Made by a program: the position numbers and the translations under genes. Below the pieces are notes generated by a model, which did not search any database, was not told the origin of the DNA, and saw only the letters and a program-made list of their open reading frames with translations. Source: Hydractinia symbiolongicarpus (lineage: Eukaryota; Cnidaria; Hydrozoa; Anthoathecata; Hydractiniidae). From it: 64,000 nucleotides of DNA. Shown piece by piece: positions 37,900 through 50,486 of the stretch. Numbering within the stretch: position 1 is the stretch's first letter; each line of letters opens with the position of its first letter. The stretch covers positions 11,534,001 to 11,598,000 of the forward strand of contig NC_079879.1 of assembly GCF_029227915.1 (NCBI RefSeq), written 5' to 3'.

Positions 37900-38961
37900 T
37901 TAACTTTCGGAGTCGAGCTTCAAATGTAAGTAAGGAGTGGTTCCTCAAGATTCTGCGTGACACCTCACATGGTGAAAAAATTTCATTCTTTTAGCTAAAT
38001 GTTCCCGACCCCCAACCGAATCGAAAAATTTCGAAATTGACGAATACCGTAGAGATGATACATACCTTAAACTCAGGGACCTAGAAATAGTGTGAGTTTT
38101 TTTATCTGTAACCTGTTCAACATTGCGTACAGAGGCCATAATGCGCGTGTTTTTATTGCTTATGGTGTTTATTCATTTGCTCGTGCTGCGCATGTGCGGG
38201 AATTACTGAACACCTCGATGACACAGATAAACTGGGGAAGCGCTCAGAAATTAAAACTGGAATGACCGTGGTTACAAAATCGCTTCAGTGTAATCAAAAT
38301 AAAAGTAGGACTGTTCGTATTCTATCTACTTTGAGGAGACATCTCGGGTGAAAAAAAGATGATCATCAAACAAACAATCCGTAAAGAGATACTGGAGTTA
38401 CTTCTTGCTGCTCGACAATGATGACTATACAGAGATTTTTAGGCAACAAATCCGTTAATTCAACAATTCTCTCAATGCACTCTTGCCTGCATAGCTTGTT
38501 AGTATTTGCTTAAGATTGCACCTTAATTATCAGGAAGCGCGAACTTAGTACGACAAAGATGACTGTACTACAAGGCTTTTACTCATAAGAACGCTCAACA
38601 TACCAAGATACTTCATCAAACGTTCTTGACTTTCCCGATTTGAATTTTCAAAATGTTCTTAAATTGTTTTTAACTTTCTCCTTATTTTGCAAATTTTGAA
38701 CTTTAGAGGAGAATTTCAGCGCAACGATAAAAGAAGCTGTAACCTTCTCTGAAAACACGGGTATGCTTAGGGAAGACGTACTTTTCAAGACCTGGCCTGT
38801 CAAACGTTTGCGCAATGCAATTTTTCCAATGAAAAACTGCAACGGGTGCTTGTCTGGACCGAGAAAACTGAGTCTACGATGTCCCTGCAGTCCCGCTGCG
38901 ATCATAATGATACTCAGTGCTTCCCAGCATTGACAAGGCCCTTAATCTTCTCAACATGATC
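37900..38961. repeat. Unit 44, L, 1062 bp
   Basis: Private GAGCTTC and TTCCTCAAGATTC; the latter, near 37947, shortens the minus-strand frame to 64 codons. Private TTCAGCGCAACG. Tail III. Confidence 0.95.
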
Positions 38962-39704
38962 TTAACTTTCGGAGTCTAGTTCCAAATGTACGTATGGAGT
39001 GGTTCCTCGGGAATCTGCGTGACACCTCACATGGTGAAAAATATTCATCCTTTTAGCTAAATCTTCCCGACCCCCAACCGAATCGAAAAATAACGAAATT
39101 GACGAACACCGTAGAGATGATACATACCTTAAACTCAGGGACCTAGAAATAGTGTGAGTTTTTTTATCTGTAACCTGTTCAACATTGCGTACAGAGGCCA
39201 TAATGTGCGTGTTTTTATTGCTTATGGTGTTGATTCATTTGCTCGTGCTGCGCATGTGCGAGAATTACTGTCATAAGAACGCTTAGCATGCCAAAATACC
39301 TCAGCACACGTTGTTAACTTTCCCGATTTAAAATTTCAAAATGTTCACAAGTTGTTTAAAACTTTATTCCTGTTTTGCCAGTTTTGAACTTTAAAGGAGA
39401 AATTCAGTGCAACGCTAAAAGAAGCAGAAATCTTTGACCATCCTTGGGACTGCTGCAGAAGCAAGGTAAAACTTGTAAGCAGTAACCTTCTCTAGGAACA
39501 CGGGTATGCTTAGGAAAGACGTGCTTTTTAAGACCTGCCCTGTGTGAGAAATGCCCAATCCAAGATTTCCGATGGAAAACTGCAACGGGTGTTTGTCTGG
39601 ACTGAGAAAACTGAGTCTACGATGTCCGCGCAGTACCGACGCATTCATAATGACACTCAGTGCTTCCCAGTATTGACAAGGCCTTTAATCTTCTCAACAA
39701 GATC
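38962..39704. repeat. Unit 45, S, 743 bp
   Basis: GAGTCTAG, CATCC, GAACACCG; CTGCCCTGTGTGAGAAATG in the body as in unit 23, but TTTAAAATTT. Ends ACAAG. Confidence 0.95.
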
Positions 39705-40766
39705 TTAACTTTCGGAGTCGAGTTCCAAATGTACGTATGGAGTGGTTCCTCGGGAATCTGCGTGACACCTCACATGGTGAAAAAAATTCATTCTTTTAGC
39801 TAAATGTTCCCGACCCCCAACCGAATCGAAAAATTTCGAAATTGACGAATACCGTAGAGATGATACATACCTTAAACTCAGGGACCTAGAAATAGTGTGA
39901 GTTTTTTTATCTGTAACCTGTTCAACATTGCGTACAGAGGCCATAATGCGCGTGTTTTTATTGCTTATGGTGTTTATTCATTTGCTCGTGCTGCGCATGT
40001 GCGGGAATTACTGAACACCTCGATGACACAGATAAACTGGGGAAGCGCTCAGAAATTAAAACTGGAATGACCGTGGTTACAAAATCGCTTCAGTGTAATC
40101 AAAATAAAAGTAGGACTGTTCGTATTCTATCTACTTTGAGGAGACATCTCGGGTGAAAAAAAGATGATCATCAAACAAACAATCCGTAAAGAGATACTGG
40201 AGTTACTTCTTGCTGCTCGACAATGATGACTATACAGAGATTTTTAGGCAACAAATCCGTTAATTCAACAATTCTCTCAATGCACTCTTCCCTGCATAGC
40301 TTGTTAGTATTTGCTTAAGATTGCACCTTAATTATCAGGAAGCGCGAACTTAGTACGACAAAGATGACTGTACTACAAGGCTTTTACTCATAAGAACGCT
40401 CAACATACCAAGATACTTCATCAAACGTTCTTGACTTTCCCGATTTGAATTTTCAAAATGTTCTTAAATTGTTTTTAACTTTCTCCTTATTTTGCAAATT
40501 TTGAACTTTAGAGGAGAATTTCAGTGCAACGATAAAAGAAGCTGTAACCTTCTCTGAAAACACGGGTATGCTTAGGGAAGACGTACTTTTCAAGACCTGG
40601 CCTGTCAAACGTTTGCGCAATGCAATTTTTCCAATGAAAAACTGCAACGGGTGCTTGTCTGGACCGAGAAAACTGAGTCTACGATGTCCCTGCAGTCCCG
40701 CTGCGATCATAATGATACTCAGTGCTTCCCAGCATTGACAAGGCCCTTAATCTTCTCAACATGATC
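39705..40766. repeat. Unit 46, L, 1062 bp
   Basis: Consensus head A. Private CTCTTCCCTGC. Tail III, the last copy of this tail in the window. Confidence 0.95.
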
Positions 40767-41509
40767 TTAACTTTCGGAGTCTAGTTCCAAATGTACGTAT
40801 GGAGTGGTTCCTCGGGAATCTGCGTGACACCTCACATGGTGAAAAATATTCATCCTTTTAGCTAAATCTTCCCGACCCCCAACCGAATCGAAAAATAACG
40901 AAATTGACGAACACCGTAGAGATGATACATACCTTAAACTCAGGGTCCTAGAAATAGTGTGAGTTTTTTTATCTGTAACCTGTTCAACATTGCGTACAGA
41001 GGCCATAATGTGCGTGTTTTTATTGCTTATGGTGTTGATTCATTTGCTCGTGCTGCGCATGTGCGAGAATTACTGTCATAAGAACGCTTAGCATGCCAAA
41101 ATACCTCAGCACACGTTGTTAACTTTCCCGATTTAAAATTTCAAAATGTTCACAAGTTGTTTAAAACTTTATTCCTGTTTTGCCAGTTTTGAACTTTAAA
41201 GGAGAAATTCAGTGCAACGCTAAAAGAAGCAGAAATCTTTGACCATCCTTGGGACTGCTGCAGAAGCAAGGTAAAACTTGTAAGCAGTAACCTTCTCTAG
41301 GAACACGGGTATGCTTAGGAAAGACGTGCTTTTTAAGACCTGTCCTGTGTGAGGAATGCCCAATCCAAGATTTCCGATGGAAAACTGCAACGGGTGTTTG
41401 TCTGGACTGAGAAAACTGAGTCTACGATGTCCGCGCAGTACCGACGCATTCATAATGACACTCAGTGGTTCCCAGTATTGACAAGGCCTTTAATCTTCTC
41501 AACAAGATC
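40767..41509. repeat. Unit 47, S, 743 bp
   Basis: GAGTCTAG, CATCC, GAACACCG; private CAGGGTCCTAG and CAGTGGTTCC. Closes the regular dimer region. Confidence 0.95.
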
Positions 41510-42571
41510 TTAACTTTCGGAGTCGAGTTCCAAATGTACGTATGGAGTGGTTCCTCGGGAATCTGCGTGACACCTCACATGGTGAAAAAAATTCATTCTT
41601 TTAGCTAAATGTTCCCGACCCCCAACCGAATCGAAAAATTTCGAAATTGACGAATACCGTAGAGATGATACATACCTTAAACTAAGGGACCTAGAAATAG
41701 TGTGAGTTTTTTTATCTGTAACCTGTTCAACATTGCGTACAGAGGCCATAATGCGCGTGTTTTTATTGCTTATGGTGTTTATTCATTTGCTCGTGCTGCG
41801 CATGTGCGGGAATTACTGAACACCTCGATGACACAGATAAACTGGGGAAGCGCTCAGAAATTAAAACTGGAATGACCGTGGTTACAAAATCGCTTCAGTG
41901 TAATCAAAATAAAAGTAGGACTGTTCGTATTCTATCTACTTTGAAGAGACATCTCAGGTGAAAAAAAGATGATCATCAAACAAACAATCCGTAAAGAGAT
42001 ACTGGAGTTACTTCTTGCTGCTCGACAATGATGACTATACAGAGATTTTTAGGCAACAAATCCGTTAATTCAACAATTCTCTCAATGCACTCTTGCCTGC
42101 ATAGCTTGTTAGTATTTGCTTAAGATTGCACCTTAATTATCAGGAAGCGCGAACTTAGTACGACAAAGATGACTGTACTACAAGGCTTTTACTCATAAGA
42201 ACGCTCAACATACCAAGATACTTCATCAAACGTTCTTGACTTTCCCGATTTGAATTTTCAAAATGTTCTTAAATTGTTTTTAACTTTCTCCTTATTTTGC
42301 AAATTTTGAACTTTAGAGGAGAATTTCAGTGCAACGATAAAAGAAGCTGTAACCTTCTCTGAAAACACGGGTATGCTTAGGGAAGACGTACTTTTCAAGA
42401 CCTGGCCTGTCAAACGTTTGCGCAATGCAAGATTTCCGATGGAAAACTGCAACGGGTGTTTGTCTGGACTGAGAAAACTGAGTCTACGATGTCCGCGCAG
42501 TACCGACGCATTCATAATAATACTCAGTGCTTTCCAGTATTGACAAGGCCTTTAATCTTCTCAACAAGATC
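41510..42571. repeat. Unit 48, L, 1062 bp
   Basis: Head A; private ACTAAGGG, TTGAAGAG and CTCAGGTG. Tail I with AATAATAC and GCTTTCCAG, as in units 1, 2, 55 and 69. Confidence 0.95.
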
Positions 42572-43633
42572 TTAACTTTCGGAGTCGAGTTCCAAATGTA
42601 CGTATGGAGTGGTTCCTCGGGAATCTGCGTGACATCTCACATGGTGAAAAAAATTCATTCTTTTAGCTAAATGTTCCCGACCCCCAACCGAATCAAAAAA
42701 TTTCGAAATTGACGAATACCGTAGAGATGATACATACCTTAAACTCAGGGACCTAGAAATAGTGTGAGTTTTTTTATCTGAAACCTGTTCAACATTGCGT
42801 ACAGAGGCCATAATGCGCGTGTTTTTATTGCTTATGGTGTTTATTCATTTGCTCGTGCTGCGCATGTGCGGGAATTACTGAACACCTCGATGACACAGAT
42901 AAACTGGGGAAGCGCTCAGAAATTAAAACTGGAATGACCGTGGTTACAAAATCGCTTCAGTGTAATCAAAATAAAAGTAGGACTGTTCGTATTCTATCTA
43001 CTTTGAGGAGACATCTCGGGTGAAAAAAAGATGATCATCAAAGAAACAATCCGTAAAGAGATACTGGAGTTACTTCTTGCTGCTCGACAATGATGACTAT
43101 ACAGAGATTTTTAGGCAACAAATCCGTTAATTCAACAATTCTCTCAATGCACTCTTGCCTGCATAGCTTGTTAGTATTTGCTTAAGATTGCACCTTAATT
43201 ATCAGGAAGCGCGAACTTAGTACGACAAAGATGACTGTACTACAAGGCTTTTACTCATAAGAACGCTCAACAAACCAACATACTTCATCAAACGTTCTTG
43301 ACTTTCCCGATTTGAATTTTCAAAATGTTCTTAAATTGTTTTTAACTTTCTCCTTATTTTGCAAATTTTGAACTTTAGAGGATAATTTCAGTGCAACGAT
43401 AAAAGAAGCTGTAACCTTCTCTGAAAACACGGGTATGCTTAGGGAAGACGTACTTTTCAAGACCTGGCCTGTCAAACGTTTGCGCAATGCAAGTTTTCCG
43501 ATGAAAAACTGCAACAGGTGCTTGTCTGGACCGAGAAAACTGAGTCTACGATGTCCGCGCAGTACCGACGCATTCATAATGATACTCAGTGCTTCCCAGT
43601 ATTGACAAGGCCTTTAATCTTCTCAACATGATC
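42572..43633. repeat. Unit 49, L, 1062 bp
   Basis: Head A; private GACATCTCAC, AATCAAAAAAT and CTGAAACCTG. CAAAGAAACAATC and CAAACCAACATAC are shared with unit 50. Tail II with AACAGGTGC. Confidence 0.95.
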
Positions 43634-44695
43634 TTAACTTTCGGAGTCGAGTTCCAAATGTACGTATGGAGTGGTTCCTCGGGATTCTGCGTGACACCTC
43701 ACATGGTGAAAAAAATTCATTCTTTTAGCTAAATGTTCCCGACCCCCAACCGAATCGAAAAATAACGACATTGACGAATACCGTAGAGATGATACATACC
43801 ATAAACTCAGGGACCTAGAAATAGTGTGAGTTTTTTTATCTGTAACCTGTTCAACATTGCGTACAGAGGCCATAATGCGCGTGTTTTTATTGCTTATGGT
43901 GTTTATTCATTTGCTCGTGCTGCGCATGTGCGGGAATTACTGAACACCTCGATGACACAGATAAACTGGGGAAGCGCTCAGAAATTAAAACTGGAATGAC
44001 CGTGGTTACAAAATCGCTTCAGTGTAATCAAAATAAAAGTAGGACTGTTCGTATTCTATCTACTTTGAGGAGACATCTCGGGTGAAAAAAAGATGATCAT
44101 CAAAGAAACAATCCGTAAAGAGATACTGGAGTTACTTCTTGCTGCTCGACAATGATGACTATACAGAGATTTTTAGGCAACAAATCCGTTAATTCAACAA
44201 TTCTCTCAATGCACTCTTGCCTGCATAGCTTGTTAGTATTTGCTTAAGATTGCACCTTAATTATCAGGAAGCGCGAACTTAGTACGACAAAGATGACTGT
44301 ACTACAAGGCTTTTACTCATAAGAACGCTCAACAAACCAACATACTTCATCAAACGTTCTTGACTTTCCCGATTTGAATTTTCAAAATGTTCTTAAATTG
44401 TTTTTAACTTTCTCCTTATTTTGCAAATTTTGAACTTTAGAGGATAATTTCAGTGCAACGATAAAAGAAGCTGTAACCTTCTCTGAAAACACGGGTATGC
44501 TTAGGGAAGACGTACTTTTCAAGACCTGGCCTGTCAAACGTTTGCGCAATGCAAGTTTTCCGATGAAAAACTGCAACAGGTGCTTGTCTGGACCGAGAAA
44601 ACTGAGTCTACGATGTCCGCGCAGTACCGACGCATTCATAATGATACTCAGTGCTTCCCAGTATTGACAAGGCCTTTAATCTTCTCAACATGATC
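43634..44695. repeat. Unit 50, L, 1062 bp, hybrid head
   Basis: Head starts as class T (GGGATTCTG, AATAACGAC) and ends as class A (TTGCGTAC, GTTTATTC). Private ACCATAAAC. Third L in a row. Confidence 0.95.
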
Positions 44696-45438
44696 TTAAC
44701 TTTCGGAGTCGAGTTCCAAATGTACGTATGGAGTGGTTCCTCGGGATTCTGCGTGACACCTCACATGGTGAAAAAAATTCATTCTTTTAGCTAAATGTTC
44801 CCGACCCCCAACCGAATCGAAAAATAACGACATTGACGAATACCGTAGAGATGATACATACCTTAAACTCAGGGACCTAGAAATAGTGTGAGTTTTTTTA
44901 TCTGTAACCTGTTCAACATTGCCTACAGAGGCCATAATGTGCGTGTTTTTATTGCTTATGGTGTTGATTCATTTGCTCGTGCTGCGCATGTGCGAGAATT
45001 ACTGTCATAAGAACGCTTAGCATGCCAAAATACCTCAGCACACGTTGTTAACTTTCCCGATTTAAAATTTCAAAATGTTCACAAGTTGTTTAAAACTTTA
45101 TTCCGGTTTTGCCAGTTTTGAACTTTAAAGGAGAAATTCAGTGCAACGCTAAAAGAAGCAGAAATCTTTGACCATCCTTGGGACTGCTGCAGAAGCCAAG
45201 TAAAACTTGTAAGCAGTAACCTTCTCTAGGAACACGGGTATGCTTAGGAAAGACGTGCTTTTTAAGACCTGTCCTGTGTGAGGAATGCCCAATCCAAGAT
45301 TTCCGATGGAAAACTGCAACGGGTGTTTGTCTGGACTGAGAAAACTGAGTCTACGATGTCCGCGCAGTACCGACGCATTCATAATGACACTCAGTGCTTC
45401 CCAGTATTGACAAGGCCTTTAATCTTCTCAACAAGATC
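44696..45438. repeat. Unit 51, S, 743 bp
   Basis: Head T with AACGACATTG as in unit 50; TTCCGGTTTTG and GCCAAGTAAAAC, shared with unit 67. Confidence 0.95.
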
Positions 45439-46181
45439 TTAACTTTCGGAGTCGAGTTCCAAATGTACGTATGGAGTGGTTCCTCGGGATTCTGCGTGAC
45501 ACCTCACATGGTGAAAAAAATTCATTCTTTTAGCTAAATGTTCCCGACCCCCAACCGAATCGAAAAATAACAAAATTGACGAATGCCGTAGAGATGATAC
45601 ATACCTTAAACTCAGGGACCTAGATATAGTGTGAGTTTTTTTATCTGTAACCTGTTCAACATTGCCTACAGAGGCCATAATGTGCGTGTTTTTATTGCTT
45701 ATGGTGTTGATTCATTTGCTCGTGCTGCGCAAGTGCGAGAATTACTGTCATAAGAACGCTTAGCATGCCAAAATACCTCAGCACACGTTGTTAACTTTCC
45801 CGATTTAAAATTTCAAAATGTTCACAAGTTGTTTAAAACTTTATTCCTGTTTTGCCAGTTTTGAACTTTAAAGGAGAAATTCAGTGCAACGCTAAAAGAA
45901 GCAGAAATCTTTGACCATCCTTGGGACTGCTGCAGAAGCAAGGTAAAACTTGTAAGCAGTAACCTTCTCTAGGAACACGGGTATGCTTAGGAAAGACGTG
46001 CTTTTTAAGACCTGTCCTGTGTGAGGAATGCCCAATCCAAGATTTCCGATGGAAAACTGCAACGGGTGTTTGTCTGGACTGAGAAAACTGAGTCTACGAT
46101 GTCCGCGCAGTACCGACGCATTCATAATGACACTCAGTGCTTCCCAGTATTGACAAGGCCTTTAATCTTCTCAACAAGATC
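45439..46181. repeat. Unit 52, S, 743 bp
   Basis: Head T with AACAAAATTG, GAATGCCG, GATATAG and GCGCAAGTGCG. Matches unit 68. Confidence 0.95.
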
Positions 46182-47243
46182 TTAACTTTCGGAGTCGAGT
46201 TCCAAATGTACGTATGGAGTGGTTCCTCGGGAATCTGCGTGACACCTCACATGGTGAAAAAAATTCATTCTTTTAGCTAAATGTTCCCGACCCCCAACCG
46301 AATCGAAAAATTTCGAAATTGACGAATACCGTAGAGATGATACATACCTTAAACTCAGGGACCTAGAAATAGTGTGAGTTTTTTTATCTGTAACCTGTTC
46401 AACATTGCGTACAGAGGCCATAATGCGCGTGTTTTTATTGCTTATGGTGTTTATTCATTTGCTCGTGCTGCGCATGTGCGGGAATTACTGAACACCTCGA
46501 TGACACAGATAAACTGGGGAAGCGCTCAGAAATTAAAACTGGAATGACCGTGGTTACAAAATCGCTTCAGTGTAATCAAAATAAAAGTAGGACTGTTCGT
46601 ATTCTATATACTTTGAGGAGACATCTCGGGTGAAAAAAAGATGATCATCAAACAAACAATCCGTAAAGAGATACTGGAGTTACTTCTTGCTGCTCGACAA
46701 TGATGACTATACAGACATTTTTAGGCAACAAATCCGTTAATTCAACAATTCTCTCAATGCACTCTTGCCTGCATAGCTTGTTAGTATTTGCTTAAGATTG
46801 CACCTTAATTATCAGGAAGCGCGAACTTAGTACGACAAAGATGACTGTACTACAAGGCTTTTACTCATAAGAACGCTCAACATACCAAGATACTTCATCA
46901 AACGTTCTTGACTTTCCCGATTTGAATTTTCAAAATGTTCTTAAATTGTTTTTAACTTTCTCCTTATTTTGCAAATTTTGAACTTTAGAGCAGAATTTCA
47001 GTGCAACGATAAAAGAAGCTGTAACCTTCTCTGAAAACACGGGTATGCTTAGGGAAGACGTACTTTTCAAGACCTGGCCTGTCAAACGTTTGCGCAATGC
47101 AAGTTTTCCGATGAAAAACTGCAACGGGTGCTTGTCTGGACCGAGAAAACTGAGTCTACGATGTCCGCGCAGTACCGACGCATTCATAATGATACTCAGT
47201 GCTTCCCAGTATTGACAAGGCCTTTAATCTTCTCAACATGATC
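46182..47243. repeat. Unit 53, L, 1062 bp
   Basis: Head A; private CTATATAC; CAGACATTT and AGAGCAG. Tail II, ends ACATG. Confidence 0.95.
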
Positions 47244-47986
47244 TTAACTTTCGGAGTCGAGTTCCAAATGTACGTATGGAGTGGTTCCTCGGGATTCTGC
47301 GTGACACCTCACATGGTGAAAAAAATTCAATCTTTTAGCTAAATGTTCCCGACCCCCAACCGAATCGAAAAATAACGAAATTGACGAATACCGTAGAGAT
47401 GATACATACCTTAAACTCAGGGACCTAGAAATAGTGTGAGTTTTTTTATCTGTAACCTGTTCAACATTGCCTACAGAGGCCATAATGTGCGTGTTTTTAT
47501 TGCTTATGGTGTTGATTCATTTGCTCGTGCTGCGCATGTGCGAGAATTACTGTCATAAGAACGCTTAGCATGCCAAAATACCTCAGCACACGTTGTTAAC
47601 TTTCCCGATTTAAAATTTCAAAATGTTCACAAGTTGTTTAAAACTTTATTCCTGTTTTGCCAGTTTTGAACTTTAAAGGAGAAATTCAGTGCAACGCTGA
47701 AAGAAGCAGAAATCTTTGACCATCCTTGGGACTGCTGCAGAAGCAAGGTAAAACTTGTAAGCAGTAACCTTCTTTAGGAACACGGGTATGCTTAGGAAAG
47801 ACGTGCTTTTTAAGACCTGTCCTGTGTGAGGAATGCCCAATCCAAGATTTCCGATGGAAAACTGCAACGGGTGTTTGTCTGGACTGAGAAAACTGAGTCT
47901 ACGATGTCCGCGCAGTACCGACGCATTCATAATGACACTCAGTGCTTCCCAGTATTGACAAGGCCTTTAATCTTCTCAACAAGATC
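47244..47986. repeat. Unit 54, S, 743 bp
   Basis: Head T with TTCAATC. Private AACGCTGAAAG removes the stop of the 77-codon minus-strand frame and extends it to 85. Private TTCTTTAGG. Confidence 0.95.
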
Positions 47987-49000
47987 TTAACTTTCGGAGT
48001 CGAGTTCCAAATGTACGTATGGAGTGGTTCCTCGGGAATCTGCGTGACACCTCACATGGTGAAAAAAATTCATTCTTTTAGCTAAATGTTCCCGACCCCC
48101 AACCGAATCGAAAAATTTCGAAATTGACGAATACCGTAGAGATGATACATACCTTAAACTCAGGGACCTAGAAATAGTGTGAGTTTTTTTATCTGTAACC
48201 TGTTCAACATTGCGTACAGAGGCCATAATGCGCGTGTTTTTATTGCTTACCCCTCGATGACACAGATAAACTGGGGAAGCGCTCAGAAATTAAAACTGGA
48301 ATGACCGTGGTTACAAAATCGCTTCAGTGTAATCAAAATAAAAGTAGGACTGTTCGTATTCTATCTACTTTGAGGAGACATCTCGGGTGAAAAAAAGATG
48401 ATCATCAAACAAACAATCCGTAAAGAGATACTGGAGTTACTTCTTGCTGCTCGACAATGATGACTATACAGAGATTTTTAGGCAACAAATCCGTTAATTC
48501 AACAATTCTCTCAATGCACTCTTGCCTGCATAGCTTGTTAGTATTTGCTTAAGATTGCACCTTAATTATCAGGAAGCGCGAACTTAGTACGACAAAGATG
48601 ACTGTACTACAAGGCTTTTACTCATAAGAACGCTCAACATACCAAGATACTTCATCAAACGTTCTTGACTTTCCCGATTTGAATTTTCAAAATGTTCTTA
48701 AATTGTTTTTAACTTTCTCCTTATTTTGCAAATTTTGAACTTTAGAGGAGAATTTCAGTGCAACGATAAAAGAAGCTGTAACCTTCTCTGAAAACACGGG
48801 TATGCTTAGGGAAGACGTACTTTTCAAGACCTGGCCTGTCAAACGTTTGCGCAATGCAAGATTTCCGATGGAAAACTGCAACGGGTGTTTGTCTGGACTG
48901 AGAAAACTGAGTCTACGATGTCCGCGCAGTACCGACGCATTCATAATAATACTCAGTGCTTTCCAGTATTGACAAGGCCTTTAATCTTCTCAACAAGATC
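47987..49000. repeat. Unit 55, L, 1014 bp, internal deletion
   Basis: A 48-bp deletion after ATTGCTTA at 48249 joins the head to CCCCTCGATG and removes the end of the head and first bases of the L-only segment. One base at the joint is changed. Tail I. Confidence 0.95.
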
Positions 49001-49743
49001 TTAACTTTCGGAGTCGAGTTCCAAATGTACGTATGGAGTGGTTCCTCGGGAATCTGCGTGACACCTCACATGGTGAAAAAAATTCATTCTTTTAGCTAAA
49101 TGTTCCCGACCCCCAACCGAATCGAAAAATTTCGAAATTGACGAATACCGTAGAGATGATACATACCTTAAACTCAGGGACCTAGAAATAGTGTGAATTT
49201 TTTTATCTGTAACCTGTTCAACATTGCGTACAGAGGCCATAATGCGCGTGTTTTTATTGCTTATGGTGTTGATTCATTTGCTCGTGCTGCGCATGTGCGA
49301 GAAATACTGTCATAAGAACGCTTAGCATGCCAAAATACCTCAGCACACGTTGTTAACTTTCCCGATTTAAAATTTCAAAATGTTCACAAGTTGTTTAAAA
49401 CTTTATTTCTGTTTTGCCAGATTTGAACTTTAAAGGAGAAATTCAGTGCAACGCTAAAAGAAGCAGAAATCTTTGACCATCCTTGGGACTGCTGCAGAAG
49501 CCAAGTAAAACTTGTAAGCAGTAACCTTCTCTAGGAACACGGGTATGCTTAGGAAAGACGTGCTTTTTAAGACCTGTCCTGTGTGAGGAATGCCCAATCC
49601 AAGATTTCCGATGGAAAACTGCAACGGGTGTTTGTCTGGACTGAGAAAACTGAGTCTACGATGTCCGCGCAGTACCGACGCATTCATAATGACACTCAGT
49701 GCTTCCCAGTATTGACAAGGCCTTTCATCTTCTCAACAAGATC
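49001..49743. repeat. Unit 56, S, 743 bp, hybrid head
   Basis: Class A head through TTGCGTAC, then GTTGATTC. GAGAAATACTG, TATTTCTG, CCAGATTTG. Private GTGTGAATTT and CTTTCATC. Confidence 0.95.
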
Positions 49744-50486
49744 TTAACTTTCGGAGTCGAGTTCCAAATGTACGTATGGAGTGGTTCCTCGGGATTCTGC
49801 GTGACACCTCACATGGTGAAAAAAATTCATTCTTTTAGCTAAATGTTCCCGACCCCCAACCGAATCGAAAAATAACGAAATTGACGAATACCGTAGAGAT
49901 GATACATACCTTAAACTCAGGGACCTAGATATAGTGTGAGTTTTTTTATCTGTAACCTGTTCAACATTGCCTACAGAGGCCATAATGTGCGTGTTTTTAT
50001 TGCTTATGGTGTTGATTCATTTGCTCGTGCTGCGCATGTGCGAGAATTACTGTCATAAGAACGCTTAGTATGCCAAAATACCTCAGCACACGTTGTTAAC
50101 TTTCCCGATTTCAAATTTCAAAATGTTCACAAGTTGTTTAAAACTTTATTCCTGTTTTGCCAGTTTTGAACTTTAAAGGAGAAATTCAGTGCAACGCTAA
50201 AAGAAGCAGAAATCTTTGACCATCCTTGGGACTGCTGCAGAAGCAAGGTAAAACTTGTAAGCAGTAACCTTCTCTAGGAACACGGGTATGCTTAGGAAAG
50301 ACGAGCTTTTTAAGACCTGTCCTGTGTGAGGAATGCCCAATCCAAGATTTCCGATGGAAAACTGCAACGGGTGTTTGTCTGGACTGAGAAAACTGAGTCT
50401 ACGATGTCCGCGCAGTACCGACGCATTCATAATGACACTCAGTGCTTCCCAGTATTGACAAGGCCTTTAATCTTCTCAACAAGATC
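49744..50486. repeat. Unit 57, S, 743 bp
   Basis: Head T with GATATAG; CTTAGTATGCC; private GACGAGC. Ends ACAAG. Confidence 0.95.

Larger units (their letters stand above)
16241..41509. repeat. Higher-order region: 14 consecutive L-S dimers of 1805 bp
   Basis: From this point L and S alternate without exception for 28 units. The total of 25,269 bp is one base short of 14 x 1805, explained by a single-base deletion near 22913. The alternation ends where three L units follow one another from 41510. The dimer, not the monomer, is the amplified unit here, the usual definition of a higher-order repeat. Confidence 0.95.
44300..47000. repeat. Dispersed segmental copy, partner of 58.4-61.1 kb
   Basis: CAAACCAACATAC, AGGATAA, AACAGGTGC, TTCCGGTTTTG, AACAAAATTG, GCGCAAGTGCG, CAGACATTT and AGAGCAG occur in the same order here and 14,072 bp downstream. 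The unit order L-S-S-L is also the same. Confidence 0.85.
49001..50486. repeat. S-S pair, partner of 61316-62802
   Basis: GAGAAATACTG, TATTTCTG, CCAGATTTG and then CTTAGTATGCC with TTTCAAATTT occur in the same order 12,315 bp downstream. This offset differs from that of the neighbouring 44-47 kb segment, so the two copies were joined differently. Confidence 0.85.
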
